Below the pieces are notes generated by a model. That model was not told the origin of the DNA. It did not search any database and worked only from the letters and a program-made list of their open reading frames with translations. A program made the position numbers and the translations under genes. This document shows, piece by piece, positions 1 to 11,912 of a DNA stretch of 64,000 nucleotides; position 1 is the first letter of the stretch, and every line of letters starts with the position of its first letter. The stretch is taken from positions 66,801,223-66,865,222 of the forward strand of contig CM037784.1 in assembly GCA_021229015.1 (NCBI GenBank), written 5' to 3'. This DNA comes from Solen grandis (Eukaryota; Mollusca; Bivalvia; Adapedonta; Solenidae).

Positions 1-689
1 GTCATTATAATATGACATCAGGGTTGGAAAAAAGGTACAAATGTTTGTACACGCTCTCTAGCGGTCAGTTCAGGTCGGATGGTCTTGATATTTTCACCGA
101 GATGCAAGTAAGAATATAGATGTTTCAAAGGCTCTTGATGAGTTAAAAGCATGGAAATTGGACATCATGTGTCCAGAGGTCTTCTTTGTATTCTTTGACG
201 TCTGACGTCGTATGACATCATTTGACGTCATACCGTAATAAGCATATTTGCATTCAAAATAAGCGGTTTTTAAACCCTGCAGGCTTTATTTTTTGACCGA
301 ATTGCATAATTTTTAATGAAGGTGCAGAATTATCTAATTGTACAAAGAAACGTCCTTTTCCGGAAAATCGCTAAGGTTAAGGTCATAATTTTTATGTCAA
401 GTATCATTTTTTTTCTTCGGCCTTAGATATATCTAAAACGACAAATATTCTATCAAGACACTATGTGTATAATTTTTAGTGCTTTCACCTTTCAGATGAT
501 ATATAGTTTTTGAAGATCGGGGTTGAATCAGTTGAGTTATGACAGAAAAACGAACATATTGTTACCTCAAGTTCATTTAACTGCTTTTATCTTGAAAAGT
601 GATGATATTTGAAAAAAAGAGTATAAATATGATTTGTAGAAAATTGCCTCGCCGTTGTATTGGTGGTTAATTTTTAAAGATTGACCTTA
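1..689. other. AT-rich non-coding stretch with TGACGTC cluster
   Basis: No gene is visible. Between about 190 and 232 the core TGACGTC or a one-base variant occurs four times in about 40 bases, which resembles CRE/ATF half and full sites but may simply be repeat structure. The rest is AT-rich with no open frame of note. Confidence 0.4.
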
Positions 690-1910
690 GAAGATTCATA
701 AAGTTATAAGGAGGAAACAAAACGACATAAACATATTTTTGCCGATTTTTCTCGAGGTTAAACCGCCAATATCTAAAAAGGTGCTAAAGATACCACCATA
801 TATTAAGCATGTCAAATGTGGGGAATTTGAAGGCCTTTCCAGCGGTACTTAGCTTTTTAAAATTGGACCTAATATAAGACTTGACTAGACTTTTTGAGTT
901 TACCGTCGCTTCGACAGTATTTCATATAGCGCCGTCCAGCTAATTACAGGTGGAGGAAGACCCCGACGGAGGCATCCGGGTAGATCCACCAACCTACCGC
1001 AAGCCAGCTGGAAGGCTTCCTCACATGAAAATGACCCTACCGGGATTCGAAACCACGCGATGAGGGGCTGAGTGAGTCAGTGACTTTACCCCTAACATAA
1101 GGAAGTTACATGAGAAATAAGAATCACCGTTCTTTTTGCACTTTTGCAGGTTGTCCCCATTTTTAAATTCCTTTTTTTCTATGAAACTATTAAGTCTTAA
1201 CTTAAAGAACATTATTCATTGTTCGATGCAATGCCTTTTTAATGGTATACAGATTTATGTAATCGGAATATTAACTAAAAAGTAAGTATTAATTGACATG
1301 AATAACTTTTTTTCCGATTTTTGCCGTTTTCTTTAAGATTAAATGTCTATATCTCAAAGGCCGTTATAGATAGGTGGACACATAAATCAAGTGAATTGTT
1401 GGAAATCTAAAGAACTTTCTAACGGTACCTAGCTTTTTGAAACAGACATCATATAAGGAAGTTACAAGAAAAATGAGCAATAAATAAAACCGTTCTTTCA
1501 TGCATTTCTGCAGATGGTCCCAATCATTTAACTGCTTTTTTCTAGAAAATTAATTTTTGAATATTATTTTTAGAACATTTTTATAGCCTGACGTAATACG
1601 GTTCTAATGGTATGCAGATTTTAATGATCGGATCATTAATTACAAAGTTATTGGTCGAAAAGTAGTAACTGACGTGAACATCTTTTTGCCGATTCTTGTC
1701 ATTTTCTTGAGGTTTAACCATCTGTATCTCAAAAGCCGTTACAGCTAGGTTTAATTATAAAAGAAGTTTTGGAAATTTTAAGACCTTTTCTAACGGTACC
1801 TAGTTTTTGAAATAGGACATAAGATAAAAAGTTACATCAAAATAAGAAATTTGAAAAACAGTTTTTCCAAGTGCTTCTGCAGTTGGTTCAAGATATTGTT
1901 CCAAATGAAA
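690..1910. repeat. ~370-bp tandem repeat, about 3 copies, one split by a SINE
   Basis: A phrase close to CTTTCTAACGGTACCTAGCTTTT recurs in diverged form near 834, 1416 and 1786. Each time it is preceded by a segment with 'atatctcaaa(g)gccgttata' and followed by 'ataaggaagttac'. The spacing of the last two copies is about 371 bases. The first spacing is about 580 because a SINE of roughly 200 bases lies inside that unit. Copies are perhaps 75-85% alike by eye. No coding potential is seen. Confidence 0.7.
870..1097 (-). mobile_element. tRNA-derived SINE copy (family 1)
   Basis: Read on the minus strand, a Pol III box B-like sequence (GGTTTCGAATCCCGG) lies near 1040-1055, followed by a body that ends in a conserved 'taccgtcgct.cgacagtattt' motif near 900-922. 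The same body recurs near 6235, 28210 and, in opposite orientation, 44965. It interrupts the ~370-bp tandem unit, so it is younger than that array. Boundaries are approximate; flanks resemble 'aatataag' and 'acataagg', which could be a decayed target duplication. Confidence 0.7.
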
Positions 1911-2392
1911 TAATGTAAATAATGCTCTGCGCTCCTTTAAATTCAACAAGAAAATTCAATGAAAATATAAGAAACAAATATTTGGTACAAGAGGAACCTT
2001 GTATACCTTTTTGCATGTAAAGAGGACTAGTGATTCTTCGATCCCTTGTGGGACACCAAGTTTTAGAATTATTGTAGTCATTTTAAAGAGGTTCTTGAAG
2101 AGCCAGCTTCATGAAATTATAACAGAAAAAAGCTACGTAGTCCCCCTTAAATGCAATGACTTTCATTTCTATATAACGTCATTTAACGACACTTGATTTT
2201 ATCTGCTATTAATATTAGTTTGCGCTCTTTAGCTGTCAATTCGGGATGGATTTTCTTCATTTTTTAAAGATGATATACATATGTCAGAATAAGTAAATGA
2301 ATCTGATCAGGTTTGATATGGTTTGCAGAGCAGAAAGCCCTATCGTTTGTTAAGAACAAACGAAATCTAGTTGTTATTATTTCTATTTATAG

Positions 2393-3552
2393 CCGTTGGA
2401 TCAGCCGGAACATCTTTCTACTTTGGACACATGGAACTTTCACAAACAACTTCACCTGCAACGTCAAATTTCATGGATACATTATTGTACATTGGTATAA
2501 CAGAGCCGACTAATGTAAAAGTAACTGTTCCATCCCTTGGGGGCACATTTGAATTCAGCTATTCATTTCCGTTAATACTGTATGGATATGGACCTTTTAT
2601 GCCGCTTGGTACAACCACATCCAACTTTGGGTTCCATCTGACGAGTGACAAACCTGTTACACTCAGTATTTTTCGCGATACTACTCCAGACGGACATATA
2701 GTATTTCCTTATGAAAATCTTGAAAAAGAATATATAGTCGCAGGATATGAAGACAACTCACAGTTTCTTGTGGTAGGCACTGCAGATGAGACCACGGTGA
2801 CTATTATTATCCCAGATGGAACTATAACGACGGTAACACTGAACTATCTTGACACTTACCAGTATACTTCCCAGGTTGATATCAGCGGTACCCGTATTAC
2901 TGGGTCAGAGGAAATTGCGGTATTTTCCGGACATAGATGTGCTGTAGTGTTCGATATCCCATGCAATCACTTGGTGGAGCAAATCATGCCATTAAAAGAG
3001 CTTGGTGAGGAATTCATCGTTGCCCCTCTGACACCCAGTCAGAAATATCGCATCAAAATTATCGGAGCCCACGACGCCACAACAGTTGCAATATCTTCGA
3101 TGGTAAACCCTGTTTTGCTGAATGCAAGTGATGTTTTCACCGCCTCATTCAGTTCTGGTGAAACCATTACAATAGAATCTGATAAAGGTATCCTTGTTGC
3201 TCAGTTCTCGGAAGGTAGCAGCGGGAACCCGGCCATGGTCATCGTCTCGCCGACTGAATCATATGCCCGACAATACCGAGTGTTTGTACCTGATATATAT
3301 GCCACACACCATCTTATGCTAATCATTCCTTCTGACCAATCTCCAGAGGACTTGCGGGTCAATGGATCACCATTTTCTGCTACTAGTTCTCATACAGTTT
3401 CTCTTGGTAACGATATCTACACCATTTTGTATGTCAATATACCTGCTGGAATGACCACTGCTTCTCACATGCAACATTTCCATTTTGGAGCTGTGGTGTA
3501 TGGTTTTGATGCCTCTGGACACTACGCTATGCCAGCAGGAATCGACCTGTAA
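2393..3552 (+). CDS. IgGFc-binding protein N-terminal-like domain, terminal exon
   Basis: The open frame encodes about 386 residues and starts at a splice acceptor (tttctatttatag, ending 2392); it enters in phase 2, so an upstream exon is required and the protein start is not in this exon. The sequence is rich in beta-strand-like V/T/S patterns and carries the hallmark SGHRCAVVF...PCNHLVEQIMP, with two cysteines at 2938-2940 and 2962-2964, typical of the IgGFc-binding N-terminal domain found in FCGBP and in many bivalve secreted or haemocyte proteins. It ends DASGHYAMPAGIDL-stop. There is no VWD or EGF domain after it, so this is a short single-domain form. By family analogy it is probably secreted. 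No upstream signal-peptide exon could be recognised in the first 2.4 kb. The domain call is confident; the physiological role (mucosal or immune adhesion) is inference from the family. Confidence 0.86.
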
Positions 3553-3858
3553 AGGGCTATTCAAACATGATTTGAAATACGGTTATAATGTAGAGACTGC
3601 TTCACAGAGGTTACATCTTTGTTATGATGTTTAGCACAAAGTCAGTATAAGTACGAACATGTTTTACTAATTCTATATTTAAAAGCAGACCAGAATTACT
3701 CCCCTTTGTATATCTTCGCTTCCCGCTTATGCATTTAATATCAAATATATTGCTTTGATCAAATGTCATATAAGTGTATGATTATACATTGCTATTAACT
3801 TAATGTCTGTCACCACATGTTGGAGGTTGATGTAGGACGTTTCTATCTCTATTTAATG

Positions 3859-3864
3859 AATAAA
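3859..3864 (+). terminator. Probable polyadenylation signal of the IgGFc-binding gene
   Basis: A canonical AATAAA lies about 307 bases after the stop codon on the same strand and is followed by a T/GT-richer stretch (ttggtcttgtcttg), as expected for a cleavage site. The interval 3553-3858 would be the 3' UTR. Confidence 0.55.
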
Positions 3865-3884
3865 AACAACTTGCCAGTTCTCAA

Positions 3885-4959
3885 CTAATTGGTCTTGTCT
3901 TGAATCTTGAATACAATTATAATGACAATATAATGATGCGCTTTAAAGTGCGGTGATGACAAATCTCTCTCTCTCTCTCTCTCTTATGTCCGTATCACTA
4001 CATTGTTAATTAACATTATTTTTTTTGTGTGATTGAAAAACAAATATATGCCCACTTTTTAGTTTTTAGCCGACTTACATTATGTAGGGTTTAAAAAATC
4101 GTTTTCCTACTTTTTTTTACTCATTTTTAAATACTTTCTGTATTCGTAATGGGTTTGTAACTTTTATAAATTCTTTCTTTCTTCTGCCATATGTAGAAAA
4201 ATCCTTTGGGTTTGTAATGATTCTTGTACTGTTTTCCGTCATTAGGACCTTCTGTCTGTTACGGAAGTTTTATTGGGTTTTACAGGTTTGAAAAAATATA
4301 TATATTTAATCATGCAATTGCGATACAGATGACCACTTTGACTTGACAATACATATATATCTATATAATAGTCAAGTCAAAGAGTTTATTCATGGTAATA
4401 TTTGCCTTCGCTCACAATGCAACGTATATGATCGTGTTATACATGTACCATGTTACAGAATACACCTTCTACTGACTAAATCATAATCTTCAACACCATT
4501 CTATCTATAATTAATGCATCAAATTGTAAAATATAAAAGTTGCATTTCTCCATCTTGCAGTTACCAACAGTGCTAATTTCTCTCATTTAAATGAATATAT
4601 GATATACCATCAAATTCATATACATTTTATGATATATAATTTTCCAGTAAGAAAATAGTATTGGTTTAAATGGAAAATTCTTGACATATACATACTTTGT
4701 GTTTGTAATGCACTTTTATGTAATCATAATTGTAGAAAACTGATGTAATAAATATATATAAAATATAGTGAGTTTATTTCATATATTACGAGTTTCATTA
4801 CAAAGTGCAAATTGTAAATGATTTGCCACATATGTTGACAGATTCTTCTTTGACTGTTTGTTGTTTTATTGCTTTTTAGTTTCCAAACGGAAACAGTTCA
4901 ATCATTAACTTCATCCACACGAGACCGATATTTACGGTATCCTAACTGATCTATCACGC
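3885..4959. other. Intergenic, no gene seen; CT microsatellite
   Basis: AT-rich sequence without supported frames. A CT dinucleotide run lies at about 3964-3984, and short AT-dinucleotide tracts near 4296 and 4752. Confidence 0.5.
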
Positions 4960-5191
4960 CTTAGAAGTCACCCTAAATTGTAACCAATCAGAAGCTCTGA
5001 AAATTGAAATATATCAGCGATTTATTTTATTGGAACACCTAAATTGTAGCCAGTCAGAAGCTCTGAAAATTCAAATATATCAGCGATTTATTTCATTGGA
5101 ACACCTTTTATTTATTATCTTACCATGTAAATAAAAGAGATGATCTATATAAAAAATTCAAGCGTTTCACAGAACCAGGGTGACTTCTAAG
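4960..5191. mobile_element. MITE with perfect 15-bp terminal inverted repeats
   Basis: CTTAGAAGTCACCCT at 4960-4974 is the exact reverse complement of AGGGTGACTTCTAAG at 5177-5191. The 232-bp interval is non-coding and contains two tandem ~66-bp units starting near 4972 and 5038 (each 'cctaaattgta.cca.tcagaagctctgaaaatt...'). The structure is that of a non-autonomous DNA transposon with an internal duplication. No clear target-site duplication is visible. Confidence 0.75.
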
Positions 5192-5263
5192 TCGGATAAA
5201 ATCTACTCTCGCTTGGTCTTCTACTGTCGAATTGTCTTAAAAGACTCTATCCTACACGAGTGG

Positions 5264-5490
5264 TATGATACCATCCGTCACAGTATACTGATATGATACC
5301 ACATCGAGTTTCAATGGTCACGTTATCATGGTATGATACCGCACAACATTCATCACTCACGTTATCCCGAAATAATACCACACCGAGATTCATCGGTCAC
5401 ATTATCCTCGTATGATATCAGACTGGGTTTAATCGGTTATTTTATCCTGATATGGTACCATGTCGGGTCTCACAAGTCACATCCTGACAA
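5264..5490. repeat. ~40-bp minisatellite (TATGATACCA units)
   Basis: The start motif TATGATACC(A) or a close variant occurs at about 5264, 5292, 5332, 5371, 5411 and 5451; from 5292 on the spacing is 39-40 bases. Units also share 'catcggtcacattatcc'. A single such unit is present inside the dispersed element at 39.07-39.12 kb, so this array looks like a local amplification of one segment of that element. Confidence 0.7.
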
Positions 5491-6234
5491 CGGACTAAAC
5501 GATTCTTGAACTACTCTATATTTGTGCTGAGTGCCAAGCAGTGAGCTTCCAGTTACGTTTGGTAAGTGGCGACCAGAGAACGAACACAACAAAGTATACC
5601 GTATCAAAAATGGAAGTAAATTCGAAAGTCAACGGGTATTATATCCAGTGCATGCAATATATACAGAAGGAGAGAGAGAGACACGTAAAATATTACAGAT
5701 GAAGGATGACCCCGAGTGCACAGATATGTAACCGGGCGAAACTTTAACCCGCAGTTTCTTTACTATTTCTCGCCTTTTTTTTTTCTTCTTTTACTCTTCT
5801 CTTTCACCTTGGGGAAATAGCGAAGACAGCAGACAGTTTAACACTATCTTCTTTATTTTACTAAATTCACTTTTTACTACAAATATACTAAAACCTTATT
5901 CTCTCAAATACAAAACATTCGTTTATATTCAAAGTGACAGAAAAACTGAGCAGATAATAAGTACACAAAGCTGGTTCTTAGAATAACGTGTCACTTATAC
6001 AATCATATAATCAAACAAAGGAAACTGAAAGAAAAACAGGATTAAAGATGTGTAATAGGGAAACAAAGTCCAGTATTATGAAAGGTGAAATTAACAAATA
6101 AACATCAAAATTTGTAATAATGTCTTAAGAATGTTTCATCATAATGGAAGATATTCATCAAACTATAACACACACTTATTCATTTGTATCTGAAGGTTGT
6201 AAAATATAAAACAAGTTAAACATAAAATATTGTG
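5491..6234. other. Non-coding; tail of the dispersed 39.0-kb-type element
   Basis: The stretch 5491-5545 ('...gctgagtgccaagcagtgagctt') matches the right end of the element at 39.0 kb ('atgctgagcgccaagccgttggagct'). A 66-codon open frame beginning at 5531 follows, but it has no recognisable domain, RBS/Kozak support or splice context. The remainder is pyrimidine-rich and AT-rich with no gene seen. Confidence 0.4.
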
Positions 6235-6360
6235 ATAATTTGCCTCGTAAAACATGCACCCAGGCAGAACCACCGACCTACCAAAAGCCAGCTAGGAGGC
6301 TTCCTTACATGAAAAAGCTTAATAACCATACCGGGAGATGAGCGTCTGAACATGCACGCA
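6235..6360 (-). mobile_element. SINE family 1 fragment
   Basis: Contains 'accgacctaccaaaagccagctaggaggcttccttacatgaaaa' in pieces matching the body of the copy at 870-1097 and the 'taccgggagatgag' remnant of its box B side. It is truncated at both ends and diverged. Confidence 0.5.
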
Positions 6361-6384
6361 CTTGCGTGAACACTCACACACCCA

Positions 6385-6430
6385 ACAAGTGCGCGCGCAA
6401 ACACACACACACACGCGCGCGCGCACACAC
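6385..6430. repeat. CA/CG alternating purine-pyrimidine tract
   Basis: Runs of (CA)n interrupted by (CG)n: gcgcgcaaacacacacacacacgcgcg and onward. Simple sequence with Z-DNA-forming character; no coding role. Confidence 0.8.
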
Positions 6431-7242
6431 TTTTTCCTATCTTACTATATCTTTACCCCTCACTTCTATGACCAATCATGCTTCTCGATTACCTACTCAT
6501 ATAAATATGCTTAACTTGTGACAGGGACTGGGAAATAATCTCATGTAAACATAACACAAGCCATGAAACTCACAACAATCTCAGGATATTAATTAGAGTT
6601 AATCTCAATCAGTCCTCAATTAGTGTCACCAAAGCCATGAAACTCACAAACAATATCAGAACAATAAAAATTATTAATATTATCAGTAAGCCATGCTAGT
6701 ACCATGAAACTCATAAACAAACAAGGAGCAGGGGGATCTAATTAGCATTCAGCATCTACGGAAAAAGCAGGGAGAATTTAATAACATAATCAATAAATCA
6801 GTGAAATCTAAAATCAGGTATGTCACGCAAATCAGGAATAAAGTAGCAAGAATAAAAAATAGTGTACAATACATAGGTATCTAGGAAAGTTAGAATGTAA
6901 ACAGAACTAGATTATAAAATAGATATAGGTAATACCGCAGTAGAATAGATGGTAGAAAATAGTCAAACTACAAGTCATTAAACACATAAATGTATAATAG
7001 GATTAGTTTACGAAAATTAAAAAAAGTAATAGCTTTAATAAATAGATAGTAATTGTTAGAATAAGTTTTGAACGTACCTTAGATTATACATATATAGATA
7101 TAGAGTAGAAGGATATGGGGACCGAGAAAACAAAAACAAAAAGATAATATGATGGGGGGGGGGATTCACATAATAAAAGAGGTATGAGGGAGACAAATAT
7201 CAGTAACACACAGTATTTAACGTATACATCACATTATGAGCC

Positions 7243-7432
7243 TCAAAGAGGACAGTCCCATATGAGCCCTTATAAAAGGGGCATCCCTAAATAAGCTACA
7301 AAGAAAACAGCCCCATATGAGCCCTACAATAGGGACACCCACAAGGAAAACAGCCCCATATGAGCCCTACAATAGGGACACCCACAAAGAAAACAGCCCC
7401 ATATGAGCCCTACAATAGGGACACCCACTTAT
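7243..7432. repeat. 43-bp minisatellite, about 4 units
   Basis: Three near-identical 43-bp units each contain AACAGCCCCATATGAGCCC followed by 'tacaatagggacaccca'; they begin near 7299, 7342 and 7385. A more diverged first unit lies at about 7243-7298 (gacagtcccatatgagccc). 'TATGAGCC' also recurs alone at both edges. Confidence 0.8.
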
Positions 7433-8934
7433 GAGCCTCAAACAAGAGGACGCAACCTGCCCTATCCCAAGTATCACAAAAATACATACTACATACAAAA
7501 ATAGTATATATGAGCTCTAGGTGATCCCACAGATCACCAAGAGACAACACAGGGCTCTCCTATCATACCTTGTGATCTAAAAAAAAAAAAAAATATTTTC
7601 CAATTTCTGATATACAAATTAATCTCAAATCAGCATAATTAAGTACAAAGAATTCTCGGTCCCCAATAATTTTTAGCCCAGGTGTTTTTTTTTTCTTTTT
7701 TCATTTTGGCAAAATACATTTGGCTAATTAATATGAACACTCAATATTAATTCCTATTATTTTCAATAATTTCTTATAAAAATCTTTTTTATTTTTTTGG
7801 CACGAAATTTCTTACAAGGTGAAAATTATCCTTGCTAGCTGAAATTAGCTATCAAAATTCAAAATTTTACCCTACGGTCTCAAGAGGAATAACCGTGGCA
7901 CCTCAAGTGCGCGGTGTGTCCCGGCGAGACAAAAGAAGGAGGAAGGCACAATTCACCTCCAACCCATATGCCGACTAAATCTACGGACCACATGAGCAAC
8001 ATGCAAACCCTTCCACATCCAAACTCAATCATAATGGTAATTAACAGCCTCAGTTCAAATTAACTTAGTTAATTACCAATCTTTTTGGGGCACTAAAATA
8101 TCAACTTTCGGTATAACTAGAACAAACCTGTAAATTACAGATGTTTCTTTAAAATTTGACCCTCTTTCGGCTTCAAAAACAAATTTCTCAGGAGTGAAGG
8201 GTCACACTCCGGGGTCCGTGCACAGAGCCGGGCAGGCAGCCGAACCCTAATTAAATAAGATATCAGTCAGTCAGTCAACAGAAGCTAGGCCAAGTGGTTC
8301 TAAAAGGGTCCCCCTTTTCCCGCCATGTCTAATATGCTAGACGTTGCCTTATAATTTATATACTGTCGTAGCGGCGGAAAACTCCAAGACGAAAACAAAT
8401 TTATTATACTAATCTGATATGTTTAGATAGTGGACGAATTAAACTTATTGATGGATTGGTTTTGTTTGGAAATTATCTGGTTTAAACGTTGTTTATTTAC
8501 ATTCTTTCATAGAAACGAAATGTTTTACTATCATACAATGTCAGTAATAACCGGTAAAGAATATACAAATGATTGAACTACTATTATGTAAGTTGAAACG
8601 TTAAATACACAAATATCTATATATCAAAAGTATATGATAATCAATATCTTCTTCTTCTCTGTTTCATATCATTTTAGGAAAACGAGATATAAATATCATT
8701 GTAAAACATATGTACTCATTCGAGTGAAGTTCATTTTAATTACATGTGTACGAAAGGAATTAAGAAACACATATAAATCTAAATTTGATAAAATATTGCC
8801 AACCATTCTTAAAGATTTTCCCTAAGAAATATCTCCTATTCTACAGAAACACTTCACAATATCAATAAATACTGGCAAGCTACCATTTCAGTGAAAGGGA
8901 GCTAATGAAGCCCTTTTCGACAGAAAAAAATCGA
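7433..8934. other. Non-coding, no gene recognised
   Basis: AT-rich with homopolymer runs (A at 7580-7593, T near 7686). The section 7870-8300 is less AT-rich and contains 'ctgtcgtagcggcgg' near 8365, which resembles the conserved end of SINE family 1. A 63-codon frame at 8634-8825 has no support. Confidence 0.35.
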
Positions 8935-9715
8935 CATCTATCTCCATCACATGCATCCTCAGCAAAACACTAGAGCACATAGTCAAACATTTCCCTCGCA
9001 ATAGCCTATTTATACGAGCTACAAAATAATCATGACAAACTCAACCATGGCTGCTTGATGAAGACCTATTTAAATCGATAAATGCCAGACAACAAACTGA
9101 CCGAAAATTACTTGATTTTGTCAAAAGCATTCGATACGGTCAAACTTCCACCCAAGCTTCCTATTCTCTCCTCTTGGATCAACGCTTTCAGAGGTTGGTG
9201 TTGAATAATCTTTTTCCTCCACTGTAACAATATGGTCTTTTGTTCCACAAGGCTCTATTCTCGGACCAATTTTCTTTTTGATATATATTATTGACATATG
9301 AAGATGTATCCTTAACTATTTGCAGATGACACTGAAATCTACATGTTCTCAACCACAGCCTCTCCAACATGATCTTGAAATTTTAGAAGAGAGGGAGACC
9401 AGGTGGAATATGCATTTTAATCCATCAAAAGAGCAACGTCATTTACATTACAAAAAAAAAAAAGTATATTAACACCTCTTACTTCCTCCATAGAACAAAA
9501 CTGGAACCAGTTTCAGCTGCAAAGTAACTTAACACAATGACACACAGACAATATCACAAAAGGCAAACCAAACATTAGACTATCTAAAAAGATATATGAA
9601 AGTTCACTCTCCCAAACTCAAAGACATGACCTACAAAACACCCAATAGGACCGCATCATGAACACTGCTCTTCCATCTGGTCACCCCACTTGTAAAGTCT
9701 TCAAACTTTATTCTC
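8935..9715 (+). pseudogene. Decayed non-LTR retrotransposon reverse transcriptase
   Basis: Broken plus-strand translation shows reverse transcriptase landmarks in the right order: HLSPSHASSAKH-like / 'ISITCILSKTLEH' near 8935-8975, LLDFVKSI (block with the D of 'LDFxKAFD') near 9110-9130, VPQGSILGPIFFLIYIIDI near 9245-9299, then FADDTEIY near 9318-9343 (the catalytic F/YxDD box), LQHDLEILEERET near 9364, and a 'IWSPHL'-like end near 9675-9693. Several frameshifts and stops separate the blocks, so it is inactive. The motif set fits Jockey/CR1/L2-type LINEs; the exact clade is not determinable. The antisense 60-codon frame at 9188-9370 is a shadow of this. Confidence 0.75.
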
Positions 9716-11912
9716 GATGAACATAGTAAAAAGCTGAAAATATAATTAAAACATTCTTATACTCTCATACTAATATAACAAAAATACAGCAAATGTTCTG
9801 ACTAGAAATTCATACAAAATACATATCAATTACTACCTCACATCAATCTCACTATGAAAAAGGATAACCAATTAATTACATTATATGTAAAAATGTACCC
9901 AAGATATTGACAATATCTCTACAGAGACCATCTCTCTCTCTATATATATAAAGACCACCTTTCTACAGAGACACCTTTCATAAAAGGACATTCTTACATG
10001 ACCACCATTAACAGGTTTATATATTAATCGTAATAACATGCAGTGTGATAAATTGTTTTTCTGCTAATCCACTAACTTGGGCTTATGGTATTTAATTCAA
10101 AATATTTAAATACTTAAAACACTTGACATTCATAAATTTATAATGCATATAGAATAATGACCATTTCTAGAGTTAGATAAATTCACTGCTGCCTTCCACA
10201 CCAGATGATACTAAAATAGTTCAATTCAATACCTTTTCAGACCTTACTATTCTGTCAAAACATTAATATCATCAAATATAAAAAGTTACATATAATGCTG
10301 CTCTTATTATCTCCCCTGATTTCTTAGAAAATGCTTAAAACATCTTTACACACTGAACCACGACTATTTAATAAAGAAGGAATTCTAGAAACATATAAAA
10401 TGACATATTCGAACAACTGAAACTACTTTTTAAGGACATAAGACTGAATAAACATCTATTCAATGCTAAGAAAAGGCCAGGAGCATGACGTCACAAGCAA
10501 TAACACCTTTTATTTACTGCTTAACTTGGATTAATATCAAATGACATTACATGACAATGCTTTATACTTCAAAAGAACCAAATGGAATATAATATTCAAT
10601 ATTATTTTACTTTATTACTTACACCATGGGGCCACAAAATGAAAAACTGCACAACCTCGTGCTTCACGCATGTAAAACTAATCATGATGAAAGGGAAGTA
10701 ACTCTATAAACAAAACCAAAATGGGAATGGTCTAAAAAACTGACCGAAGGGTTTACGGATATGTGGCAGCACACCACTCATCTATAGCTGAATTGCTATA
10801 CGAAACACATTTCGTTTAAATAATATGAAACATATTTCGAAACATATTTCGTTTAAATAATATGAATTAACAAAAAAACAACAACAACAACAACAAAAAA
10901 AACCACACACACACAAAAACAACAACAAATATACATAATAAAATGTTTACTTTTTCCAAAACCTTTTCTTTTTCGTCCATTTTCATATGAAAAATCACGA
11001 ACATACTTATTTCTACAAAAAGAAATCCCTTAAAGTAGGTTGAATGTCGATTTTGTAAGCTGCTGGGCTGTTTATACATTTTAGGGTCACGTGACCACGA
11101 GGACGTCATCAATAGACCAAGTACCAGTTGCCCTCTTAGTTTCATATCGATTTATGTAATCATTAATCATATATAAATCGTTTAAATCAAATACGTCATA
11201 ATTGTTTTCGGTCATGTATAATGTTAAATGTTTTACTGAATATATTTATGAAATTAATCGGCGAACTTGATTTAAAAAACGTTATATATTTGATAACGCA
11301 AATCAGAATGACTGTGGAATATTAAGTTAATTTCAGAGATAAGCAGAAGTTTTCAGGTGATGTTAAAATTTTCATGATTTGATTATGACTTCACCACTAT
11401 GTCGTATTTCTATACTTTGGTGTAAGTACTCGTAGTAAAGTCACGGTTATTTATTTTTAATTCTCTCCTTCCCGAACATTAATGATTTGATGCTTGTTTG
11501 ATATGCTCATTACAAAAAGAAGTACCCTTAACTAACCAGTTAGGGACAGGCAATAATCCATAAATTTTATCCGTTGAAACACAGGAAATAATAAAATAAA
11601 AATAAAATATGGAAATCAGTTGTACTACTTTTCCTTCCCGCATCTGCTCGTGTCTCCCTATAATTATCATAAATTCATAAAAAAAATCAGCTTTTTATCG
11701 TCAGTCCATTAAATTAGTATTTCAGGATGACAGATAATCTGAATCACATTTACAGAGTTCTGTGATCACAATTTATCATAGATATCAGATATATAGTCAT
11801 ATGACAGTTCACTGATGTAGTACTTTTTATGTACCCTACAAAGAAATAATTTTGAAAATCGAGATGATGTAAAATGATATTGCCACCCAAGCATCGACCT
11901 GCTTTTTGTTAA
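9716..11912. other. Non-coding, no gene recognised
   Basis: AT-rich. Holds an imperfect duplication of 'aacatatttcgtttaaataatatgaa' in two adjacent copies near 10800-10865 and an A/C-rich simple stretch at about 10868-10930. The 92-codon minus-strand frame at 10867-11145 is built largely from that simple stretch and is not accepted as a gene. Confidence 0.4.

Noticed and set aside
5531..5731. 66-codon frame with charged composition
   Set aside because: Starts inside the tail of a dispersed element and contains a simple GA repeat; no homologue recognised.
10867..11145. 92-codon minus frame ending in poly-hydrophobic residues
   Set aside because: Its end is translated simple A/C repeat; no support otherwise.
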